In this document: in pieces, positions 38,923-49,300 of the stretch
How positions within the stretch are numbered: position 1 is the first letter of the stretch
How the letters are laid out: each line of letters begins with the position of its first letter
Assembly (NCBI RefSeq): GCF_030936135.1
Contig: NC_082595.1
Span: 17,993,930 to 18,057,929 of the forward strand
Reading direction: 5' to 3'
Source of the DNA: Gavia stellata
Taxonomy: Eukaryota > Chordata > Aves > Gaviiformes > Gaviidae
Length of the DNA: 64,000 bases
The notes under the pieces: model-generated
The model's input: only the letters and a program-made list of their open reading frames with translations
The model's database searches: none
What the model was told of the DNA's origin: nothing
Position numbers and translations under genes: made by a program

Positions 38923-40964
38923 ACTTACATCAACCTCTGCTTTTTATGGATTTCTTAATTACCTTTCTGTAGTGTGGATGTGCAAACGTATGGAAAAGTA
39001 AATGTAGACTTAGCTTTTAATGTGTAGGATCATTTGGATTCCTTGGTATTCTACAGCCCATTACTCTAGATACTGCTAGATACTGCTCAGAGAATGCCAA
39101 AAACTTCATCACTATGAGTTTAGTAACACTAAACAAATATTTTTACTTTTCTCATTGTTGTGAGCAGAAAAACTGGACAACGTCAAAGAAAACACAGCAA
39201 AGGAGGAGGGTAATAAGATGAAGGGAGAGAAGGTTTCTCCAGCACACAGATGGTGAGGAGGGATAGGAGAAGACAGCATTGACACTTATTTTCTAACCAG
39301 CCTGGCTGGTTCCATGCCGATGATTTTCAGACTGATTTGATTAGAATGGCTGGTCTTGTTCTGATTTCTTCTGCATCTGTGAGAGGCTGTTGTTTTTGTG
39401 GCAGCCTTGGCATGGCTATTTGTAACTCTGTGTGTTTTTTGACACATGCTTTTTAACTCCGTGGAAGCAGTATGTCCTAGAGAACTGTGGATGTTATTTT
39501 GTGCCAGCTACCAGGAAGAAATCCCAGGAAGGCTCTCATGCCTCTTTCTAATGACGAAAGCAAACTATAACAGAAGCTTCTGCTGTATCAGCTCCCTAGG
39601 ATTTCTCAAGTGTAGGTAAGAATGATCATGCAGTGATGTGCTTTAAACTGAAAAATGCTACGATGCTCACGAGCAACTGTGAGATGTCCTAAGCTAGTCA
39701 TTTGTACCTCACATATGCCCTGATGTTTAACAGTGAATCTCTATCCTTGTGGTGGTTTCTTTGAAGAAGTGCCTATGTTGCTCACTAGTAACAAATGCAG
39801 AGAGGGACGATGTTCTGCTCTTGCAAGAAACAGAAAAAACAAGTACTGTGTCTTTGCAAAGTCTAACAGTTATTTTGTGCTCAATTTGCAGGAAGCTGGA
39901 CATGGAGGCTTTCCCTTACTCGCCCTAGACTAGGCACTCCCGCAGTCTTTCCTAACTGCAGTCCCAACACAAGCCCTGGCTGTGTTCCAGCCCCACGTGA
40001 GGACAGGATCAGGTCTTCCACTTTGCCCTGGTTTTTGTTCAGGCATGTAGCCCAAAGTTTCAGAAAGATGTTGAGAAACTCTTAATGGATGCCTAGTTTG
40101 GACAATGAGGCAATCGTGATTCAGTGTGGCAGATCCATCCAGCTCACATGCTGTGCTCTCTCCTGAGACTTCTTAATTATTATTATGATTAAATTATTAA
40201 TATATCTTTAAAACTTTGTTCAGTGCTTATCTGAAGCATGAATAGCACTGGAAGTAGTCCAGCACTTTGTATTTTCGTATTGTTCTGGGATATGCTCACA
40301 GAGGATGCTGGTACATGGACTGGACTCTGCCCTTCAATTGCCCATGTGGGTGTATGCTCCTTGGCCAGCACACAGACTTTTACGAATGGCACAGTGCAGA
40401 GTCTCTTGAGGAAAGCTAGTTAACCTTTGAATGTGCAAGAATGCTGAATGAGACCTGTAAGGCGTTTGTGAATTCAGCAAAATCTTGAAACAAATAAACA
40501 GCTAAATAAGACATGGCTAATCTAGGCTTCCTGTAAGTCAGAAAGGAAGGCAGCAGCAGGAAGGGCAGGAAATTTCTTTCTTTGGAATTTGGACTACAGA
40601 ATTACTCTGTGCCAAACACAAGTGAATGTCTGCATAATGTCTAGAAGACAACTGAAAGATCAGTGGCAAGAGTTTCTGTGGATCCTAAAATTGCCTTGAG
40701 TAACTGTCTTGAGCTTCACTAGAGTGACAGTGCTCTCTGCAGCTAGATATAGAGAAGTATTACTTTGCCATGGTAGAATATCACACACAACTTTGGTTAC
40801 AATGCAAGGGCATGACACTGCGCAGCATCTTGGCCTAAATATACAAACCTCAAACCTTTAATTCTTTACCTAGTACTAGTTCTTCAGAGAACTGCTAAGA
40901 AAAGCAAAGAAATCAAACCTCCAGCTGCTGTTTCAGACGTGCAAAAAGCCTTACTCTTCATGAC

Positions 40965-40987
40965 CTATGACATGACATGACATGACT
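40965..40987 (+). repeat. TGACA pentamer tandem repeat
   Basis: Four near-perfect copies of TGACA at 40968-40986, preceded by a degenerate copy (TGACC at 40961). Confidence 0.8.
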
Positions 40988-41399
40988 GTACCCCAGTAAA
41001 GTTAAAACAGAATAATCTCTTATGCAGATGCTGTTATTCCATTACATTTATTTTATGGTTTTGTTTAATTCTGGGCAAGTGTTTCTGTCAACCAGCAGCA
41101 GCTACTTCTGAGAGTATGAGGCTGCCTTTGGAGGTGTAAAAGCTGATTTTGTGCTTGTTTAATAAGATACGCCTATGTTTGTACAATCTGATAAAACTGG
41201 AAAAATACAAGGCTTCAAGTAAGCAAATATATTTCATTTCTTAACTTTCCTGATATGCTCAGCCCTGCCATATTCAATTGCATTACAGATATAAGTCAAG
41301 CTTAACATAGTCTTTAAGTAAAATAAAATAATTATAGAACAATAGAACCAGACCCTTCACTGTAGGTAAGAACATTTACTGGAGAAAGATATCAGGGAT

Positions 41400-41750
41400 C
41401 CTGTGGATTTTTTTTTTTAATGCTGATTAAGCAAATGCTAATTTTTGTCTCTTTCTGAGGTTGTAACAAATTTTGATCTGTATTCACTTTACACCTAATT
41501 AAACTTTTTTTGCAATTGAAAGGTTCACTTAATTGAACAATTACTACATTTAATATGAAGCTAAAATGCTCTCTGCATTTCAGCCTTCATTATCACTTGC
41601 TGTTCAATTAAATTCAGGAAATCCTTTAATTACAGTTATTCCAGTTCTACAGGGAGAAGTGATGCTTCATAAAGCTACTGTAAATGTAAACATCAAGCTT
41701 GCTTCTGCATCTTTTGAAGACTGTAATTAAAAACAGTATTTTGCCTTGTT
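41400..41750. promoter_or_regulatory. Candidate AT-rich cis-regulatory element upstream of MOCS1
   Basis: Five homeodomain-type AATTA/AATTG cores fall within 240 bases: CTAATTAAA (41495), CTTAATTGAA (41528), TCAATTAAATT (41604), TTTAATTACA (41625) and TGTAATTAA (41722). There is also an octamer-like ATGCTAATT (41435). The stretch lies about 1.5-1.8 kb before the MOCS1 ATG. Base composition alone makes such cores common, so this is a suggestion only. Confidence 0.3.
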
Positions 41751-43114
41751 ATCTTCTCTATTGTTTTGATCTGTGCATATGGTACCTTGACATCATACTG
41801 GTGAGAATAATTTCAGAATAGATATTTGGCCACATCAGAGGTCATTCAAGTCTGTATTTCTTCTAAAATGGTTTCACCTTTGGGAAAAAAAAAGAAAAAA
41901 AAAAAAGCAATGTTGCATAAAATTTTCCCATTAGTTTCTATCCAGCCTAAGGACTGAATAAAGTCTAAAGTCTAAATGCTTAAGACTATATTGGACAGAA
42001 GAAGGTGTTTTGCTACAGAACACAGATTTAAGTACAACCTGACTAAATATCTGAATCTGTACCAGCACATATAACTATGTCTTGAAATACTGGCTGACAC
42101 AAGCAATTATAAGGCCCAGTTACTCACACATCAAGAAGCACTGCGCAGGTCAAACACTAAAGAACTAAGACTGTGCAGAGCATTGTTCATGTTTTTGCAG
42201 CCATTAGTTGCAAATGCAAATATCCCTGACACAGCAATTTGGTAACAGAAAATAAAATTATTTAAACTGGAAGAGTTATCATAGAAGCAGCATGGTGTAT
42301 AAAGGTGTGAGTTTTACTCTTAACAGCAACAGCAATGCAACAGCTGCGTAATTCTAAGGTTAAGAGCAATAAAAGTCATTTAGGGAAACACGTGACTCTT
42401 GGAAGAGTACCTGATGTGATTCGGGAAGGGGATCCACGGAAATTCTGGGCACCCAAGCCCTCCTTTCACGTGTGAAACAGGTTCATAACAAGTGCCTCAA
42501 GTTCAACTTGGCAATGGGTGACCACACTTTGCAGACCCACCACCCGGCGGAGGTGGACGGCGGGCCTCCGGGCACTTCATGCTCACGCCCCTTGTGTGTG
42601 AAACACTGGGAGTGTGGGGGACAGTATAATAGGTTGAAAACTTGAATATTGTTTTCTTATGCCCCATGGGACTAGAATATTTAGTTCCTGTGCCCATCTT
42701 CCAACAGTGTTTTACAGATTTTGCTCAAGACTTGGGCAGGACTGAGGTTGAAGTTGTTGCTTCCACCAGAAATGTCTCCCAGCTGAGGATGACCATGTTT
42801 CCTGGTGCTCTGCCTGTCCCTGCTGGGACACGTACGAGTCCTTCAACGCCTGCGTTTCCCACGAAGGCAGCCGGCAGGCAGGGCCGGCCTGCAGGCCTCG
42901 GCCCTACACCTGGCTTTTGGAGGGCCGAGGCGAGGGCGGGGAAAGGCGGGAAATAAAGGCTGTCAGTGCAGGTTTTGCTTTTGCTGCTGAGGGATGCGGG
43001 GCTCGCAGGCGCTGCCCGGATGCCCTGCCCCAGGCAGGCACCTCGGTGGCGAGGAACCTGCAGGCCCCCGACGGCAGCCGCCCCTGCGCCCGCCCGCCGG
43101 GCTGAGGGGAGCGG

Positions 43115-43133
43115 ACTACAACTCCCGGCGCGC
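43115..43133 (+). promoter_or_regulatory. ZNF143/THAP11 (SBS-type) motif
   Basis: ACTACAACTCCCGGCGCGC fits the left, strongly constrained half of the ZNF143 Staf-binding site (ACTACAAYTCCC) perfectly; the right half is weaker. It sits 120-138 bases before the MOCS1 ATG, where such sites usually act in CpG-island promoters. Binding is inferred. Confidence 0.65.
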
Positions 43134-43155
43134 AGCGCCACACCTGCGGCCGCTC

Positions 43156-43164
43156 TGATTGGTT
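43156..43164 (-). promoter_or_regulatory. Inverted CCAAT box (NF-Y)
   Basis: TGATTGGTT is a good NF-Y site in reverse orientation about 90 bases before the start codon and about 25 bases after the ZNF143 motif. A second ATTGG core occurs near 43232. Spacing is typical of TATA-less promoters; binding is inferred. Confidence 0.5.
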
Positions 43165-43252
43165 GCTTCCCCCCCCCCGCCCTCCCCCGCGTGACGGTGC
43201 GAGGCTGGCGGCGGCGCCGGAGCCCCCCGCGTATTGGGGGCCGGCGAGCCGC

Positions 43253-43378
43253 ATGGCGGCGGCGGCGGCGTGGGGGCGGCGCGGCGGCCCCGCGCTCCTG
43301 CGGGGGGCGCTCGGGGCAGCCCCGGGCCGCGCCTGCAGTTCTGGGGCGCCCGTGAGGGCTCCCTCCGCCGCGGCTCAG
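43253..43378 (+). CDS. MOCS1: MOCS1 coding exon 1 (mitochondrial leader)
   Basis: 42 codons beginning [12 protein letters not shown] and ending ...APSAAAQ, followed by the donor GTGAGG at 43379. It has five Arg (9, 10, 17, 26, 35) and no Asp or Glu, as expected of a mitochondrial presequence; the ACSSGAP stretch (27-33) resembles the human leader. The ATG at 43253 is the first in this frame in the CpG island. Its context has G at +4 but C at -3, so it is a moderate Kozak site. The exon ends in phase 0. Human MOCS1 uses alternative first exons, so another start cannot be excluded. Confidence 0.88.
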
Positions 43379-46300
43379 GTGAGGCGGGGTGCGGGACGCT
43401 GAGGGGGGCTGGCGGGGGAGGGCTGTGAGGCGAGGCCGGTGCGGCGCCGCGGGGTGAATGGAGCGTTTGGGGCCGAAGGTGGTCGCCGGGGCCGGCGGCC
43501 GGTATCGGGCGGGTGCCGCTGCAAGAGGGGGCGCTTGGGAGGCGTGCGGCCGCCGGAGGTCGGGTTTGGGATTTTGAGTCCCGGGCCGGTGCCTTGCGCT
43601 TAAAATTAAGAAAACGTCGTTTGTGGAGGGTACTTGTGATAACCCAGGCTTCGCCTGGCGGGGTTCCCGAGGGGAGCTTGGGGTTGCGCGTTCCCCAGCC
43701 ATAGTGGTCTGCAGCGGGGGGGTACCGCAGCTGGAATCTGCTGGGGGGGGGGGATGGCACCGAGACTCTGCCTCGTGCTTTCTAATGACCGTATTAATTT
43801 GGCAGCCTGTCGCAGACCGATAGGTAATTTGTATGGTGAACATGACTTGTTTATACGGGGGTGGGGGAGAGTCAATAAAACACGTGGTAATATATAATTC
43901 TATGTCCTTAGTTTGTTGAAATGTCGCCCTTACTTTGAAAGTAAGTAGGACGTTCAGTCTCTTGGACTGAACCAGTTCTGTGTTCCTTCCCACTCGGAGA
44001 AGAGATTACGCAGTGGCATTTGATCTGCCTAGGTAAAAATCAAGTAGTTCGGCAGCTTTCGGTGGCTGTGCTCGGAGCTGTAACGCGAGCTTTGCAATGA
44101 AGCTGTTTGTTCTCTCGCTGGCATGAAATCAACACAGGTGTTGTCCGGATCTAGCTCCTCCTGGTTTAACTTTCAGTCCCCCGGCTGCATTTGGTCTCTT
44201 GGTGTCCAAATGCAGCAGAAAAAGCTGCACAGAAAGGCACAGGTTCTGTAACTGTCTAGCAGAAATAGGGCATGACAATGTAGAGTAATCCCAGCTGGGA
44301 CATGATTTATTGATTCACTTGCAATTGCATGACTGGCTTTAACAAGCAGAAAATAAGCTAAAGCTACTAGTGACAGACCTTGCGTCGCCAGAATTGAATG
44401 CATTCACTACCACTTATTTACAGAAAGTCAAGTGGATTTGTGCATTGCGTTATTGAATGCTTACTTGGCTCAGGAATCTAGAAAGTTTATTGAGTTTCTT
44501 TTGTTTTTTCTAAACCATGTACTTTTTTATAGATTCTGATCAGAATTACTTTTAACTACTTTCTATAAATAGAGTAGTTCTAACATACATTCAGGCATAC
44601 TTTTGAAAGAGCTTGATTACAACATCCGTCTCTGAAAGCCCTACTGCCTTAGAGAATGAAAGCCACAGTGGTTGGAAGAATGGCATGGATGATTTGTGTG
44701 TGTGGCGTTGTAACTGTGACAAGTGTGGTGGGGCACCGGCTGATACCCTGCAGGGACTGAGAAGCAAGCTAATGCAAAAGCAAAGACAGTGCAAACTTAG
44801 CAGTTATTATCTGTATGGTGATAATATACTCATTGCTGCTTTCTGTTCACACTCTCTTACTGAATTCATCTGTAGAGAGGAGCAATTAGCATTATAGCCA
44901 TAGGGGACACTGAAATGTGCTTTCAGATGAAAAGATGTTCAGACATTCAGAACAATTGTGAATACTGCTTGACTGTCTTCTGGGTTGGATCTGAAAATGT
45001 TCATGGGTTCTGTTTAGTTTCATGACATTTCAGTTGGGTACAGGGCATACAAAGGGGAGAAAAGAGAGCTAGACTTTCTGCATTTCATCCTCTTTTAAAA
45101 TGGTCCGTCTAGCTGTGGAAGGAAGAACTCTGTAATGCAGGAGCCTCAGGAGACAAAGGCTGTGTCCAAGGCATCCATTGTAAGCCTTCAGGTTAGGTTA
45201 CAAACAGTGGGGTCAGTACAGCTGCTGTATTGGTATTGTATGGTGAACTTACGTTCAACTTATGGCCTTTTTAGCCTATTCCTACATGCTGTTTTTTGAG
45301 ACAGTTGGAGAATGTCTGTGTGCATGCTATCCATTCTGTATCCTGCATTTGCTATCTGTAATAACACTTTCTATGAATACTTGGTAAGTGATACCCTCCA
45401 GCAGAAACACTTAATAGCTTTTATTTGTGTTTTGAATGTCCATTAAGTCCTTATAATGTTCTCTGTATGAAATATGTGGTGAAAATTGGTGTATTTATAG
45501 AAGTGAAATTATATTGACCAGCTAACCTCACTGGGCAGATCTGAGGCTGTGAAAATTGATGTCAGTTTTGAAGGTGAAATCAGATACACCTGGGAAGCTG
45601 ATCCTAAATTGTTTCCAGATAAAACCCAAAACTTTGTTAGATTATTATTAGACTGGTTAGTCCACGTGTATGAGCCTGTTTGTATCTTAGTATTTAAGAT
45701 ACAGTTGTCAGTCTCGGAGATGTGCGCAGGGTGGAATCCTTTTTCTTAATACTAGATAAGGGCAGGTAGCAATAGGTACCGTGAAAGCAGTGTTTTCATG
45801 CTTAGTTATGTACAAGCATTTCTTGACTAATTCACAGTTAACAAAGGAAAGTCTGATGCCATCCTGTTATCTTGTACACATGATAATACATGTCCAAATT
45901 ATGTTCTTGAATAAAAAAAATATATATAGGATTACATATTTCTACTACAAACTGTGTATTTTCCAGTACAATAGAAAAAGTAATTTGCACCTTTTTTTTA
46001 TTTTTGTAAGCTGGAAGTTTACATGCAAAAACCCCAGCTTTTTGAAACAAGCAAGGAAGATGAGAGGACTCTTAAAATTAAGAGTGAGGCTTGAGAGCAA
46101 TAACGTTAAGGAAATCAGTGTTTTTTTATCCTGCTCTAGATGTATCATTTCCAGTAAAAGTCTTCAGCATCCTGATAGAAAGTTTCATTTCAGCTTCCTC
46201 CACCTGTTCATGTAGATCTCATGATTCAAACATAACCACCTGAAATTTTCTGTGGCCTCAATGAAGTCTTCACTACTGGGATAAAGGGAAGAGCCCAGTT

Positions 46301-49300
46301 TGTCTAGAAAGACCTCATATGGCCCTTATTCTTGGCCAGTCATGTCTGAAACTCTCTGTGTCCTGGAGATCCATTTTGTGGGTAGTTGGTCAAAGTCCCT
46401 GAGCAGTGCTCTCTGTGCCAGTAACCAGAACTGTAGCATGCTGTTTGGGGTTAACTGTTGGGCAGCAGCTGCTGAGCCCTCAGGAAAACATTTGTCTTGG
46501 ACTTCTCAGCTCAGACCTCATTCTGGCACTTGGCCTATTTAGACCCATTTCAGCCTCTGCGGTTGTCTGATTTCCAGGTTGAACAAGGACACAATGTCAC
46601 CGCTTCCCTACAGACTGAGGTATTAAAGGTGAGGCATGAAACAGAAGAGCTTTTGCTGAGTTGTGTCCATGATGCTGGCACAGCAGTGTTAGGTACTACA
46701 GTGAGGCGGCAGCACTGATGCACAGACCCAACAGGACTGCAGGAGCTGAAAGAGCCAGTGGGTGCAGGAGCAGCGCTAACAGTGTCACAAGTACACAGGT
46801 TATGGTGCTCCCTGAGGCTTGTCCAGAAGAAGTGTTTGCAAGCATTAGTGTTTTGTAGTGCACAAATATCACTGGGGATAAGGTGAAGGTGGAAGGCGAG
46901 AGCAAGTAGAGTGCTTAATCTTCAGCTTGATAAGTAGATAAGAGCTCTGTTCTCTTCCCCCTTGTGTTTAACTAAGCTTTTCCAGTATCTGTCAGTTTGT
47001 GGTGTTCCTGGTGGTTATTAATACCACTGGTGACAGCTTCCAATTTTGCTGTATTGTTAGAAGAGTTCTCCTGGAAATCACAGGTGAATTGGCAGGTCTG
47101 AAGGGTTGACAGCTTGTCAAAATACAGCTGCTAGGTGCAGTCATCTAAGCTGTTATTCTTTCAGTACTCGTATAGAACATAGGATTGACAGCCCAGAGAC
47201 TGAAACTGTTTTCTCACAGATCAGATAAAGCACACTATGTGACAGGGCACATACTCCTCCGATGTGCAGAAGTGTCTCCCGTCAACTATGGCGAGAGGGG
47301 AGTGGGGATTTGGGGATTATAGCCATCCCTTTGGAGTGAAAAAGTTAGGTGGTTGGGCATTGATATGTTAAAATACCAACAACCACCCATTTTTTCCAAC
47401 TGCAGGGAACTGAATAACCCTTCCCCTGTAGACTGGGAACTGTAGCAGGCAGCATTTGCTTTCTGCCTGCTCCGATAGCTCTCTCACAGGCTGCAAAGGA
47501 CTAGGTTCAACCTCACCCTATTCTTCCCCTTCAGGAAAATCCTACTTACATGACTACCTGAGAGAGTGCTTCATCCTTGCCCTGAGTTACCAGGAAGGCA
47601 GTGGAGTTTCCATCTCTGATATTTGGCCTTCCCTGTGGAATTGATAAAAATATGAATCAGTGCTGTGTGCAGTGGCAGTTTTGGTCATACAGGATCCATT
47701 CCTAGTGGAGCTCAAGCTGATGCTACTGAACTCCTCATGGGTGTCTCCTAATTCCTCCTTGCTGACATCAAACTACAGGAACTGAACTCACAGCTTAAAT
47801 TCCATCTCCAGTCACTCTTTCCTCCCAGACAAACCCATCCCTGTACACAACAAGAAACTGATGGAAAGAAGCTCTAGTAGCTCTGGAAAACTTTTCTTTT
47901 CCCCATCCCCACACCCACTGTTTTGCAGCAAGAGAGCAAAAGTTAGTTACTTCCAATAGGAACTTTAAAGTATGTTGACACCAACTGCCTGCTGAATGCC
48001 TGTTCTTTAAATGCTTGCTTCTTGACAGTTCCCTTTAGAGTAATTAATGAAGGGCAGTATTATTCCTCCAGTAAGTCCTCTTACTTTAGTTTCCTTGCTT
48101 GTAACAGCCACACAGGTGGATGGCAGACCAGGAACAGAACCGCTGCCTCCTGCACCCCACTCCAGGGGTGACTGCTTCCTGAAAATAGGACACTAAGCAT
48201 ATTATTGTCTTTGAAAAGAAAGTATACAGTTTTGGCATCCATTAGATACCATCATAAAGTCTCCCTCTCTTGCCTCCCTTCTGTCAGGGAGGACAACTTC
48301 TTACTTCTTTGCCTCCTTGTAATACGCACTCTAAAACGGGGAGGCAGGAGGTTCGTACTGTTCTGTCTTCAAGTGGAGTGGGTAAGGAAAAGCCTGGTCC
48401 TGAAAAAGGTGCAAAAGTGAGTTACTGAGAAAGAAACAGGAGAGGACTGCTCCTACAAGAAGGGCTAAAATAATTTTGATAAGCATGGGAGTGCTTTCCC
48501 TCTCAAATGTGAACACCTTTCCAAAATAATAGGCAGGAGAACATCAGAAATCCAACCAGGCAAGAAAGCAGTGCAGTTTTCAAGAAAAAATACTTGTGTT
48601 TTTTTGAAGTTGGCAGTATTTAAAATATCTTCAAGTTTGGTCTGTTCAAGGGTGAGTTTTCTAACTGGGAAAGAAGCAGAAATTAAGTCTGAATATTTAG
48701 CTGGGCTCTTCGACTTAACCCTGCTTGTATTCTGAGAAACTCTCACCATAAGTGCAACAGAGCCAGCATTTCTAACAAAGCAAGCTCCCAACTTGGGATT
48801 TCCTGGGGAAAGTAAAGCTGTGCAGAGCTCGCAAACAACTGGTAGGTGCCCAGGCTGGAGCGTTTTCCTGGGGGATTAAAAACTAGATGACTTGCTCTGC
48901 CTGTACACATCGGAGAAGAGGGAGATGTGAGAACGTGTCTAGTGAGTGTGAGCAGCGCATGTGGCTGCAGAGGGGCTGTTTTTTACAGCTCTTGTCACTG
49001 ACACCTTTGGTGCCACAGGGAGGGAAAGCCAGGCCTGGGGAGGGCTGGCCTTGAGCCTCTTAGCCCGCTGCTGTTGTGGCCGTTTCAAAACAGAAACTGA
49101 AAGAGATTTATTTCCTCTGGCAGAAAAGCAATTACATGGAAACTAGTACTGCTGTTTTATCAGGGGTAAACAGATGCTTTCTGCGCTTTGAAATCAGCCA
49201 GGTCTATGTCTCCTTTATCTTCTCTACTGCCCCCCACCCCCCCCCCCCCCCCCCCCCCCACCAGGGGTGTTCTTACAGATCTTCTTATCTAACCACAAAG

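Larger units (their letters stand above)
38923..42819. other. MOCS1 upstream region
   Basis: It holds the TGACA repeat at 40.97 kb, the AATTA-rich element at 41.4-41.75 kb, an A-rich run at 41884-41906, and G+C rising from about 42.5 kb towards the CpG island. No exon is recognised. Confidence 0.6.
42820..43790 (+). promoter_or_regulatory. MOCS1: CpG island promoter of MOCS1
   Basis: The only long stretch in the window with very high G+C and dense CpG; it surrounds exon 1 and continues into intron 1. There is no TATA box near the start codon. It contains a ZNF143-like motif, an inverted CCAAT box and GC boxes, typical of a broadly expressed housekeeping promoter. Edges are by eye. Transcription start sites cannot be read from sequence and are probably dispersed between about 43130 and 43240. 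Confidence 0.85.

Noticed and set aside
43163..43252. N-terminal extension of MOCS1 upstream of 43253
   Set aside because: The frame is open but begins with TTG, not ATG, and reads Pro-rich promoter sequence; the ATG at 43253 is the first plausible start.
42725..43993. 422-codon open frame on the minus strand over the CpG island
   Set aside because: It is open only because G+C-rich DNA has few stops; the product is low-complexity Pro/Arg/Ala and overlaps exon 1 and the promoter of MOCS1 antisense.
45781..46215. 144-codon plus-strand frame in MOCS1 intron 1
   Set aside because: No similarity recognised, no splice context supporting an alternative exon; AT-rich chance frame.
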